64,000 nucleotides of DNA, taken from positions 74,799,338 through 74,863,337 of the forward strand of contig OU744720.1 in assembly GCA_916613615.1 (NCBI GenBank). The letters run 5' to 3'. Below the pieces are notes generated by a model, which worked only from the letters and a program-made list of their open reading frames with translations, was not told the origin of the DNA and ran no database searches. Origin of the DNA: Steromphala cineraria (Eukaryota; Mollusca; Gastropoda; Trochida; Trochidae). Positions 51,701 to 59,705 of this stretch are shown one piece after another (position 1 is the stretch's first letter; each line of letters opens with the position of its first letter). The translations under genes were made by a program, and so were the position numbers.

Positions 51701-52632
51701 GGCAGAAGAGGGATAAAGATGAAGATGAAGACGAAGATGAAGATGAGGAGGAGGAGGAGGAGGAAGAAGTGGAGGAAAATGTTGTCAGTGAAGAAGAGGA
51801 AGAGGAAGATGGAAAACGTGCTCTATCCAGAGGTGAAAGGTGAGTGTAATTTGGTCATTCTCTTTGACAGAGCATGATCTGTATTTACCTGTAGTCTGAC
51901 AATATTCTGTCTAAGTAAACCTAGCCTCAATAATACTCACTTCACTCCCGATATTGAGTCTAGCAAGATGTAGTAGTGGGTCGCGTCAGCCAATCTATTG
52001 AAATGACCAATTAGGGATTGTGTTACCAAGCTGCAATAGTAACATATAACATTGGAGGGTCATAGGTCGGTGAAAGGTCGGCTGAAGCGACCTGTTACTA
52101 CATCTTGCTAGACAAAATATTGGAAGTGTAGCATGTATTATTGAGGCTAAGTTTAGTTAGACTTGACAATATTATTTTTAAAATCTACAGTTCTCGGGAC
52201 ATAATTTTTAAAGTGAAAAGCCTACTAGGCCTAATTTGATAAATTTGTTACTTTGTGGATAAGAAAAAATAATCGTATGAGTTTTTTTTATTAAAAGGCC
52301 CTCTTATTTCATTAATACATTGATTCCAGAAGAAATAATTGGTCTGAAAAACTTTGTAGTAACATTGTTATGATGGGGATCACACTCTCTGCACATTCTT
52401 GCATTTTCCCCAAGTCTACGTCCTTAGAAAAGCTTTTGCTTTCAATGATTTCCTTGGCTGCAAACCTACACGTTCATGCTTTTTAAAATTGAATAAAGTC
52501 ACAATATTCTTCTACGAAAGGGAGCGGCAGATGCTGCAGTATCACCAGCAACATGAACGGGACTCGCCACAAGAAGAACCGACGCAGCTCAATGCGAAGG
52601 AAGGGAAATCCAAGACATGTGTAATCTCATAA
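30786..52632 (+). CDS. TTC24-like: TPR-repeat protein, TTC24-like, with acidic tail and CaaX end; 13 coding exons
   Basis: Exons: 30786-31419, 31992-32069, 33173-33403, 37065-37217, 38048-38268, 43461-43816, 44929-44988, 45306-45457, 46947-47302, 47647-47750, 49684-49979, 51614-51839, 52521-52632. Total 2979 nt, 992 aa; all phases agree. An AG at 30779-30780 just before the ATG suggests a noncoding first exon upstream. TPR-like helices: about 14-47, 239-271 (NELGLLFTQLQEYGRAVDCF), 279-314, 318-352 and 370-404; their order and wording resemble human TTC24 (582 aa) as remembered. From about 440 the protein is Ser-, Gln- and Asp/Glu-rich, with a polyQ run (exon 9) and a D/E run (exon 12). Tyrosine motifs: NNPLY812, Y823AEI, Y895ETI. 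The last residues, KSKTCVIS, form a CaaX box. Function unknown; a lipid-anchored scaffold is inference. Naming is moderately sure, gene structure is firm. Confidence 0.82.
32335..33030. repeat. Inverted repeat plus 31-bp minisatellite in intron 2 of the TPR gene
   Basis: TTATCCATAAAATATTTGAC, CTTATTTATAGTAGATCACC (32335-32380) is inverted at about 32668-32716. From 32700 to 33020 roughly nine to ten units of AATAAAGAAGTTGTTATCCA plus TAAAATATTC follow. The minisatellite unit looks like an amplified end of the inverted-repeat element. Exon 3 starts 140 bp later. Confidence 0.75.
33461..34435 (+). mobile_element. Pearl-type family E element
   Basis: Starts ATGTCCCCCGCAAAGC and ends GGCGGGGGACAT, an inverted pair. 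A short TAATTCTG repeat (33506-33550) takes the place of the (CCGT)n tract. The core is about five units of roughly 170 bp marked by TTTCCGGACCATATCTCCAA, GAAACTTGGTATGTGGTTAG and GTGGTGCCTTTTGCTATTTT. It lies in intron 3 of the TPR gene. Confidence 0.75.
34616..36127 (+). mobile_element. Pearl-type family A element
   Basis: Starts TTAGCTCATCTGGCCTGTAA, has a (CCGT)n tract at about 34675-34710, about five to six core units of 145 bp (GTGTACAGACTCCTTG, GGTGGCCCTGTGACCCCTAA), an unrepeated stretch 35608-36085, and the right end GCCTGATGAGCTACAGAGCC. It lies in intron 3 of the TPR gene. Confidence 0.75.
36514..36953. mobile_element. Foldback MITE, Mutator-like, copy 2
   Basis: Nearly identical to 26142-26580 (440 against 439 bp), with the same CATCCTGCTACATCAGCG arms. 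The flank ATAAAAATG is exactly duplicated (36505-36513, 36954-36962), again 9 bp. Confidence 0.92.
37690..37815 (+). repeat. Truncated copy of the TCTAAGTAAACC MITE
   Basis: Contains TCTAAGTAAACCTAGCCTCA, ATAATACTTGTTACACTCCC and GATGTAGTAGCGAGTCGCGT, matching the left half of 51907-52163. No right arm is visible. Confidence 0.7.
37852..37975. mobile_element. Palindromic MITE, GAAGTTGTCATCCATAT family, copy 2 (short)
   Basis: TTAGAAGTTGGAATGACAAA, ATGCAGAGGAATTTACGGAT, then GAACAAAGAAGTTGTCATCC, ATATATTCCTCTGCC. The central part seen at 44427 is largely missing. Confidence 0.7.
39093..39582. mobile_element. 490-bp TTAA-type MITE
   Basis: Ends AGAGACACAGAGTATGTTG and AAGATACTCTGTATCACT are imperfect inverted repeats. 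TTAA borders both sides (39089-39092, 39583-39586). No coding capacity. TTAA targets are typical of piggyBac and Kolobok. Confidence 0.7.
39587..39943. mobile_element. 357-bp TTAA-type MITE
   Basis: Perfect inverted ends AGGGGCAGTAGCACGTTTT and AAAACGTGCTACTGCCCCT, bordered by TTAA at 39583-39586 and 39944-39947. The left TTAA is the right TTAA of the preceding element, so the two abut. Confidence 0.85.
40024..40857 (+). mobile_element. Pearl-type family G element
   Basis: Left end includes GATTCCGGGGGTATATTG; right end CATCCGGGGGCATTCGTGTT then TCACAAACACATCTTG. Inside are three long units (about 295 bp, the last truncated), each beginning with a CCGTCCGTCTGTCC tract and holding AACTTTAACCTTGGTCATAA and GTGACCTTGACCTTGACACA. 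It lies in intron 5 of the TPR gene. Confidence 0.75.
40998..41133. mobile_element. Short TIR element with AATAAGCGC motifs
   Basis: Ends TACAGTATTTCC and GGAAATACGGTA are inverted. Inside, CTAATAAGCGCC and GGCGCTTATT form a second inverted pair, with GGCGCTAATT and CGCTTATTTT between. A MITE-like foldback of 136 bp; no clear target duplication was found. Confidence 0.65.
41140..43460. other. Intron 5 of the TPR gene, right part
   Basis: AT-rich DNA without recognised genes. At 42130-42400 there is a purine-pyrimidine rich tract with tandem GTATGTGT/ATGTACTAACGTATGG units, a diverged minisatellite of about 60 bp. Confidence 0.6.
43838..44172 (+). repeat. GATGATGCATGATTCAAGAT minisatellite
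   Basis: Compound array of (GATGAT)n, GCATGATTCAAGAT and ACATGTTGAT blocks, about 335 bp, starting about 20 bp after the exon 6 donor of the TPR gene. Higher-order units of about 60-75 bp can be followed. Confidence 0.9.
44427..44636. mobile_element. Palindromic MITE, GAAGTTGTCATCCATAT family, copy 3 (longest)
   Basis: Left arm TTAGAAGTTGGAATGACAAT, AATGCTGAGGAATATATGG; right arm ACAAAGAAGTTGTCATCCAT, ATATTCCTCAGCATT. The middle holds CACAAGAATCTGTGTTGAAA and CGTCGCATACAATGAAC. It lies in intron 6 of the TPR gene. Confidence 0.7.
45443..46110 (+). repeat. Minisatellite that copies the exon 8 splice donor of the TPR gene
   Basis: Unit ATAAACAGTTGCATGGTAAA plus AATGAC (about 26 bp; longer variants of about 50 bp carry TTTCGCAGTAAAGTTTGGTG). 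The first copy is the end of exon 8 with its donor (CAGTTGCATG|GTAATA at 45457/45458). At least six further copies to about 45670 keep GTTGCATGGTA; more diverged copies run to about 46110, and looser echoes to about 46560. Confidence 0.9.
46565..46946. other. Intron 8 of the TPR gene, right part
   Basis: AT-rich sequence with no recognised element, ending at the exon 9 acceptor (AG at 46945-46946). Confidence 0.5.
47900..48111. mobile_element. 212-bp hAT-like MITE relative
   Basis: Ends CAGTGTTCGAAATATG and CTATTTCAAACACTG are imperfect inverted repeats like those of 5809 and 25737; the interior matches 5490-5674. No clear target duplication. Confidence 0.65.
48367..49480 (+). mobile_element. 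Pearl-type family F element
   Basis: Starts TATACCCCGCAAC and ends TGCGGGGGATATA, an inverted pair. A (CCGT)n tract at 48415-48446 is followed by about five units of roughly 175 bp (CATAACTTCTAAACTAATCA, GTGTGTCATGAAGAACAATT, AAAACTGTTACAAGTCC), then an unrepeated right arm. It lies in intron 10 of the TPR gene. Confidence 0.75.
50166..50418. mobile_element. Foldback MITE with 58-bp arms
   Basis: The left arm begins ATCCTGTCTCAAGGTACGAA and includes CTGTACCCTGGGCTCA; the right arm is its near-complement, TGAGCCCAGGGTACAG to GTACCCTGAAACAGGATG. Flanks CCTTTTTAT and CCTTTTATT differ by one T shift, consistent with a decayed 9-bp duplication. It lies in intron 11 of the TPR gene. Confidence 0.8.
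50420..51613. other. Intron 11 of the TPR gene, right part
   Basis: AT-rich sequence; no gene or repeat family recognised apart from generic low complexity. Confidence 0.5.
51907..52163. mobile_element. 257-bp foldback MITE, 10-bp target duplication
   Basis: Left arm TCTAAGTAAACCTAGCCTCA to CAAGATGTAGTA; right arm TACTACATCTTGCTAG to TGAGGCTAAGTTTAGTTAGA. The flank TGACAATATT is exactly repeated (51897-51906, 52164-52173). A 10-bp duplication falls in the MULE range. It lies in intron 12 of the TPR gene; a truncated relative is at 37690. Confidence 0.88.
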
Positions 52633-52830
52633 GATTATACGAGTCAGTCAGACTACTGTGATAAACCAGACTGTAGTGCTTTCTTATTTACGCCTTCACA
52701 GAATAGAGAAAATTTGTCAACTTTTCAATGTTTAGATAATTTTTTGTTTTTCTTCTTGTTTTATTCATAATACTATTCTTTTGTTTTGCTTCTTCTAACT
52801 AATAGATTACATTTATCTGTTTCTACTGTG

Positions 52831-52836
52831 AATAAA
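52831..52836 (+). terminator. Candidate polyadenylation signal of the TPR gene
   Basis: AATAAA 199 bp after the stop codon, followed within 30 bp by a T/GT-rich stretch (GATCTTGTTC). Suitable position, not proven. Confidence 0.5.
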
Positions 52837-52839
52837 ACC

Positions 52840-53978
52840 CCCACAAGCTGATCTTGTTCAATCAATTGATATTAAGACTAAATAAGGCTTTATATTATAT
52901 TATTATATTATATAGGTTCATATTTCTTTTGTGTGTGTATTTAAACCAGAGGCAAAACTAATTACATATTTTACAAACATGCTGGCAGATTGCATTTCTT
53001 TTTCTGCATTTCATACGATATATATAATTCGAAGCAAGTGAAAATGTTCTGCTTAATTCATAATTTGTTTAGTTTAAGGGGAAAACTTTGGGGTATCAAT
53101 GCCTTGATGGCGTTTGAAAATCAGAAGCGTGAAATCAAATTTTACAGAGTTATTGCCCATATCTTCAATATGGGTATCTTCAAAGGGGACAAATTTTCTC
53201 AGAAACCATTTGAGATAGGATAAATGAGGGATACCATGAGGGAGTCTGAAAATCAGAATCATGCATATTTTTTTACAGAGTTATGGCCCTTGTTTAATGA
53301 TTATGGACTGTTTGGGGCTATAATGAAAACTTATTTGGCGGGGTATATTGATGACAATGTCTTCTTGTTTCAATTGACTTCGTCATTTGTTTAATGTCTG
53401 TGCAAGGAACTTATTGTTGCAGCTTCAATTGATACAGTTATTAAATATATGACATGTTATTAAATTACTGAAAATCTACATGCTGCTTATCTGTTACTTT
53501 TTGCCAATAAACATATTTTATACACATAGGATTTTATTGTTATTATTTGCCCTCAATTAGACCAACTGGGGTCATACAAAAAACAACAACATTTTATTTT
53601 ATTGTGTCAAGAAATCAAACTTGAAAACTTTTTACAGACTTATAAAGCCATATGAGAGAGCCAGGTGTTTGGATCCACTAGGGCAATATTTCAGCCAATA
53701 GCTTTTTAATCATCGAAGCAAGACAAACATTGGGAATGTAAACTGACTGTTTCTGTAACAGCTCTACTTTTTAAAGTTCATTATATACTGGAAAAAAATA
53801 GTTAGGGATATATGAACACTATAAAATCATTAATATTAATAAAGAGGAAGGCCATCGGAAAAGGGACCACAAAGTCAGTATTGAATTAGACTCAGATTCA
53901 TTAAAAGCAATGTCAAACCTTTGAAATAAAAATCACCAAGTTATTATTAAAATCTAACTAAATCATCATTCTATGCCA
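52840..53978. other. Intergenic DNA
   Basis: No gene or clear mobile element. A pair of related segments at about 53090-53160 and 53240-53300 (GAAAATCAGAA, TTTTACAGAGTTAT) may be a decayed two-unit tandem repeat. Confidence 0.4.
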
Positions 53979-54213
53979 GGGGCTCGGCAATTTTATCTGC
54001 AGTTCTACATGCAGTCAGGTTTGGGTGCAATGCTACACTGAAATTCAGCACAGTACCACCCATGGTTCGCTAGTTCCAGCCGATGCTTTCAGGTTTTACC
54101 GCAATGCATAGCCACAATGGTGTTGTGGGCTTTCTCCCTGCAATAATACTAGCAGCCGTGATATAAGTGAAATACTCTTGAAAGCTGCGCTTAACCCCAG
54201 ATCACCTCACTCT
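53979..54213 (+). mobile_element. 5'-truncated SINE
   Basis: From CCAGGGGCTCGGCAATTTTA to CCCAGATCACCTCAC it matches the SINE at 21220 without the 776-bp insert. The tRNA head is missing. A short TCTATG flanks both ends. Confidence 0.8.
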
Positions 54214-54230
54214 ATGACTTGTGCATCTGG

Positions 54231-55112
54231 AGAAAAAAGGATGAAAATAGGTTTAAGTAGGGGAAAATTGGGTTTCCAAGGTCACCAAAGTTATAAATTT
54301 TAATCCTCACTAGTCACGGCATTCTCTCTCCACAGAGGATGATCAAGTCATGAAATGTTGATACAGCCTCTGTTATATTACGCCGAAATCCCTGGGTTCC
54401 GGCAGTTTCCCCTGGCGGAAAAAATTTTCACCACAATCCATTTGAAATTCTTTATCAAATGACAACGCTTCTCGCATGGAAAGAGTGGTTCATATCACAA
54501 TGCCTTTGCCATCATTTAGTAGCCAAAATGGTTTAAGAACACAAAGTCGGCGTAATATAACACAGGCTGTATCAACATTTCTTGACTAGATCTGCCTCTG
54601 TGGGGAGAGAATGTAGTCAAGGAGTCAAAACATAAGATTTCAGCTTTCCAAGCCTTTTGGTTCTGAAAAAGAAGACAAAAATAGGTTTTTAGGCTGTGGC
54701 CCCTTTGGCCCTTATGAGGGGTCACAGGGTAACCAAAGTTACAAGGTATTATCCTCACTATTCAAGGAGACGGTACACAAAATTTCAGCTTTCTACACTG
54801 TTTAAATCTAGAGAAGACTACAAAAAGTTTAGGTCAGCTCATCAGGCTTTACATTTGATTTTGCTTTAGGGTGAGGCCAATGATGTACCCCCCTACCTTA
54901 GTAGGGGCCACAGGGCTGAAATTTATTATCCTCACTAGTCAAGGAGTCTGTACAAAAAGTTTCAGCTTTCTGAGCCTTATGCTTCTGGAGAAGAAGATGA
55001 AAATAGGTTTTAAGGATGTGGCCCCTGTGGCCCTTATTGGGGCCACAGGGCCACCAAAGCGAAAAATGTTAATCCTCACTAGTCAAGGAGTCTGTACACA
55101 GAGTAGGCTGTG
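54231..55112 (-). mobile_element. Pearl-type family A fragments
   Basis: Reverse-strand core units marked by CTTCTGGAGAAGAAGATGAA, GCCCCTGTGGCCCTTATTGG and TCCTCACTAGTCAAGGAGTC, with an internal AGCTCATCAGGCTT boundary near 54837. At least two fragments are joined; one is interrupted by the MITE at 54320-54613. Confidence 0.6.
54320..54613. mobile_element. 294-bp foldback MITE inside family A
   Basis: Starts CATTCTCTCTCCACAGAGG and ends GGGGAGAGAATG, with arms of about 65 bp including ATATTACGCCG/CGGCGTAATAT. The 9-bp flanks TAGTCACGG (54311-54319) and TAGTCAAGG (54614-54622) differ at one base; the family A consensus reads straight through as TAGTCAAGG. Confidence 0.85.
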
Positions 55113-55370
55113 ACTAAATTTGAAGACATTAGGTGCAGCTGTTCATAAGATAACTCGTTAACAAGAGTTACACAAGTGGCCAAAGTGCCGTAGTGACCTT
55201 GAAAATAAAGTCATGGTCACCCGAAGTAATTGGTGTCTGGGTAATCCCCCAAGGTAGGCTGTGACCAAATTTGAAGACATTGGGTGTAACGGTTCATGAG
55301 CTATCGCGTTAACAAGACTTTCAAGAGTGGTTAAAGTGCCGTTGTGACCTTGCGGCGGGGGACAATAATG
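55113..55370 (-). repeat. Two-unit core of another pearl-like repeat
   Basis: TAGGCTGTGACCAAATTTGA, AGACATTGGGTGTAACGG and AAGTGCCGTTGTGACCTTG occur twice, and the stretch ends in GGCGGGGGACAA, the terminal motif of family E. Orientation is inferred from that end. Confidence 0.5.
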
Positions 55371-55514
55371 TTTAATGAGACCATAACACCATTAAGAATG
55401 TTCAAATCACCACGGTAAAATATCCAGAGTCAAAATTGCTACCTGTGTGTAACTATTCGGATGTAGATGAAAAATTTGTGTGCTCAATGAAAACATTAGG
55501 GTTCTCAGAACAGA

Positions 55515-55617
55515 TCTCTACTGCAGACAAAGTTGCCGAGCCCCTGGCAGGATTCGAACCATGGACTTCCTGATCCGAAGCCGAATGTGCTTACCACTAC
55601 GCTATCCCTCCCCCCGT
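55515..55617 (-). mobile_element. tRNA-like head of the SINE
   Basis: The reverse complement has A-box-like TAGCGTAGTGG and B box GGTTCGAATCC, then CAGGGGCTCGGCAACTTTGT, as at 21220. The tail is missing. Not called as a tRNA gene because the flank continues as SINE. Confidence 0.75.
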
Positions 55618-56069
55618 CGGAAATTAAAATCTAGGTATAATATGCAAGATTCGGCAAAGATCAGACCTTCACATTTTTTAATCAAACGATACATGTCTAG
55701 CCATAGCAGCGACACATTAAAAATGCCGTCTGTCAAGAAGTCTTGTTACGTCATTTGATAGGGGTTTTAAAACACAAGAGGATAGAAGTGCATTCTGGGC
55801 AGACACGCATCAGTGACCACAGATTCTGTTCGCCAGGGCTTATTAGGCAGTGCATTTTAAAAATCTTAAAAGTCTGTTTTAAGAAATACAAAAATCATAC
55901 CCTGTCTAATTGCAATCTCTTCTTTATGATTCCAGAGAGTGATCATATACCATTTCAGTCCCTCTTTAAAAGATTGCCTGTGATAAACCTAGAAGTTGAT
56001 ATGAAGATATTTCATTACCACTTTCAACAGCATAATTATGCTAGTCAGAAATGCAAACCTGATATAAAC

Positions 56070-56872
56070 TAGATTAGCGTTTGTGGGACACCGCAAAAGC
56101 AGAGCAGCCCCGAAACTTGGGGTTTCGCCTTACCCTGTTCCGCCTTCTACAAGCCTCAGCATATTGGGCATTTTCTTGTGACCTTGACTTTTGACCCTCA
56201 AGGTCACGCAATCAATGAATACATTTCATTGAATATAACATTAATGTAACGAATTCAAGTGTTAAAAGTTAAAATAATCCATTTTCTCAATATATGTTGA
56301 CCTTGCTGTGACCTTGACCTTTGACCTTGAAAGTGAACATGTCATTGTAATTCCCCAGAGGTGTAAACACTTATACATGTAAATGAGTTCTGAAAAGCTT
56401 AATGGGATTAAGTTATATCCATATTAGTTGCACATTGCAATAACACAAATCTCATGACCTTGACCTTTGACCTTCAAGGTTACACAATCAATGAACACTT
56501 TTCATTGAGTATAACAATCATCTAATGATTAAGAGTGTTCATTGTTAAAATAAAGCATTTTCGCAAAACCATGCTCAAGTAGTGACCTTGCTGTGACCAT
56601 GACCTTGGACAGATTGTAGCGAAAACCTTTTCAAATTTTTTTACTCTTCCAAGGATGATACATACCAAGTTAGAGCTTCATAACACAAAAACTTTTCAAG
56701 TTATCGCGTTTACAAGGAATTTTTTAGTGATTTTATAGCTAGTGACCTTGACCTTTGACCTTGAAAGTGAACATGTCAAAATCGTTCCCCCGAGGTATAA
56801 GCAGTAAGTTATGAATACAAGTTCTGGAAAGCTTAGTAGAAAAAAGTTATAGCCATTAGTATGAGGGCTGCT
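56070..56872 (+). repeat. TGACCTTGACCTTTGACC repeat element
   Basis: Repeated blocks TGACCTTGACCTTTGACCTT occur around 56170, 56310, 56455 and 56740 with AATTCCCC/CGTTCCCC segments between, a diverged tandem core of about 140-150 bp. A left end with TAGCGTTTGTGGGACACCGC is visible. No (CCGT)n tract. The nearby reading frames are by-products. Confidence 0.55.
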
Positions 56873-59336
56873 AAAAATAGAGCCATGGGCTCTGTAGCTC
56901 ATCAGGCTTCATATTCAAGTATGCTGTAGAGTGTGACCAATGTGGTAGGGGCCACAGGGTCACCCATCCTAAAATTAAGTACATAGGCGATAAGTTGAAA
57001 ATAGGTTTTAAGGGCATGGCCCCTGTGGCCCTTATTAGGGGTCATAGGGTCACCAAAGCTACATTTTTTCAATCCTCAAAGTCAAAGTATGTGCACAAAG
57101 TTTCAGCTTGCTAGGCCTTATCCTTCTAGAGAAGAAGATAATAAAAGTACCGAGGGTACAGAAGCTCACCTTAAAATGAATGATGTGGTAAAATGGTTTA
57201 ATTATACATGTAACCATCTTTTATATAATTGATTATGGCTGCCATCATGATTTTTTTATCTTTTAAAATACTAGTCTTCTTTTGAAAACGAGACTAGAGC
57301 TTGAACAAACATTAATACACGAATGATATAATCATGATAAGTTAACAAGCAGTAGGTTTTTGTATAACTTTTTTGTATATCTATGGCTGAATTGGTGACC
57401 ATCTTGTACTTTTTAATCTTCAAAATGATATCTTGATTGGTTTAGGTGTATCCATTTAAATGTCATTCATTACTTACAGGATGGTGGCCACTTACATTTG
57501 TTTTGTAGTGAATCATTAATATTTCAAGATTATTTCACTGATGGTTATGCTGCATGGGATATTGAGAATCCCAAAAGTACAGATTTTTCAAGGAAAATGA
57601 ATGACTGATTGAGAGGAAATGCATAAGACACGTTTATTTTTTTCACATAATATTTACATGTCAAGTGACCATGAGATGTCTTTCATTAAAGTATCAATTT
57701 ATTTAACACTCATACAGTACTATAATGGTAAACATTTTTGCATTGTCAAATCAACAGAGAGATATGACAAATCAAATTTCCTTACTTTTCTTACTTAACC
57801 TTTTTTGATTTTCATCTGCATATTTATTCCACATCAACTTATCATGTAGATTGCTAAACACAAAGCTTATTATAGACAAGTTTTGTGTAAGTTGTTATTC
57901 TTAGAAAGAACATATCCACTGTCATGAGAATACAAGTCCATAACTTTTATTGCATACACATGGGCCATGGCCATATAGCATAATGCTCTACCATATCAAT
58001 TGGGTCAGGTTGATTATGCAACAGACTAGCAGCTGACACTGTGATGCTAGCAGCCTGCCTTGGGATGTGTATTTGACAGCATAGTGGAATATCTGAACTC
58101 TGGTTGACCCCTTATGTGTGGTATTTAAAGGAATATAAGGGAGATACCATTGTTTAAAATTTAACATGTTTAATGTGATTTGGTTTTTGCAGCTAGTTGC
58201 CATAAAGATTTTAAACAAATTAATCAATTATGTTTGTCTTTCATCTTAATTTTTTTTAGAAACACTTAAAAATATAAAACAACTTGCACGACAATCTTAA
58301 ATATTCCATATTCAAGATAATATTATGATTAGTAAGTTCAAATTAGAGAATTTATATGGTGCCAGTGATCACTTGATGAAAGCTTAAAATTTAATAATAA
58401 TAATGACGTGTCATCTGCAGCTGAAAAGTCAATATGGCTACTATTGCGGCCATCTTGGATTCTCAAAACTGAAACGTCTACCTTTCTGTGCGCAATCACT
58501 ATAGGTATAACATACTACAATATAAAAATGATATCTAGATTGGTTTAGGAGAAATAGTCTTTGTCATGAAATCTAATTGAAAATTCAATATGGCTGCCAT
58601 GGCGGCCATATCGGATTCTCAAAACTTAAACGTCTACCTTTCTGTGCAGAATCACCATAGGTATAACATACTACAATTTCAGAATGATATCTGTATTCGT
58701 TTAGAAGGAGTAGTCTTTTTCATGAAATCTAATTGAAAATTCAATATGGCTGTCATGGCGGCCATCTTGAATTCTCAAAACTGAAACGTCTACCTTTCTG
58801 TGAGGAATCACCATGGGTAAAACATACTACAATTTCAGAATGATATCTGGATTCGTTTAGGAGGAGTAGTCTTTTTCGTGAAATCTAATTGAAAATTCAA
58901 TATGGCTGCCATGGCGGCCATCTTGAATTCTCAAAACTGAAACGTCTACCTTTCTGTGAGGAATCACCATTGGTATAACATACTACAATTTCAGAATGAT
59001 ATCTGGATTCGTTTAGGAGGAGTAGTCTTTTTCGTGAAAGTTTACGGACAGACGGACGGACAGACAGACAGACGACGGACGAAGCGCCATGACATAAGCT
59101 CACATTTACTTTGTAAAGGTGAGCTAAAAATAGGTTTTTAAGGTGTGGCCCCTGTGGTCCTTATTAGGGCCACAGGCCCACAAAAGCGAAAAAAATTAAT
59201 CTTCACTAGTCAAGGAGTCTATACACAAAGTTTCTAGGCCTTATGCTTCTGGAGAAGAAGTCGAAACTGTACAAAGTTTACGGACAGACGGACACCATGC
59301 CATTAGCCCATTGGGCCTTACAGGCCAGATGAGCTA
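56873..59336 (-). mobile_element. Pearl-type family A element, interrupted by family B
   Basis: On the minus strand it starts at 59336 with TTAGCTCATCTGGCCTGTAA and ends near 56873 with GAGCTACAGAGCCCATGGCT. Core sequence is present at 56940-57138 and 59131-59270. The family B element 57141-59130 interrupts the core. Confidence 0.7.
57141..59130 (+). mobile_element. Pearl-type family B element, short copy
   Basis: Same ends as 26061-30467 (ATAAAAGTACCGAGGGTACA; AAAGGTGAGCTAAAAA), four core units from 58432 to 59035, then an ACGG/ACAG tract (59045-59080). It lacks most of the long middle of the other copy and lacks the foldback MITE, giving the empty site for it near 57215. Confidence 0.75.
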
Positions 59337-59641
59337 AAAATTATTTTGAAACTGTTGAATTAAACTGTTAAATTATTTCTTAGTTTCTTAGTCTTCTTAC
59401 TGTATGTTTTTCATACCTTTCTATGAATGTGTGTTTGCATTTATATCAGAAATCAACAAGGAACTCTGATGAGTTGCATTATAATGTTTGAACAAGCATG
59501 ATCTAATCTACGTTTTTCATTAGAGAAATTACTTATCATAAAGCAAAATATGATGTTATCACAAAGGGACCACTTGGTTGTTTTCTTATGATCATAAAGT
59601 TCAATAAACTAAAAATAGACAACCAGACACTTGTTTTGAGT

Positions 59642-59647
59642 TTTATT
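59642..59647 (-). terminator. JTB: Candidate polyadenylation signal of JTB
   Basis: AATAAA on the minus strand, about 60 bp after the JTB stop codon. Confidence 0.5.
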
Positions 59648-59705
59648 AAAAAAGAAAATAAATATAATACATATATACTTATATCACAATTTGTACACTG
59701 GTATC

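Noticed and set aside
55480..56072. Two plus-strand frames of about 90-110 codons
   Set aside because: The first starts in a reverse SINE head and the second has no recognisable motif, codon bias or exon neighbours.
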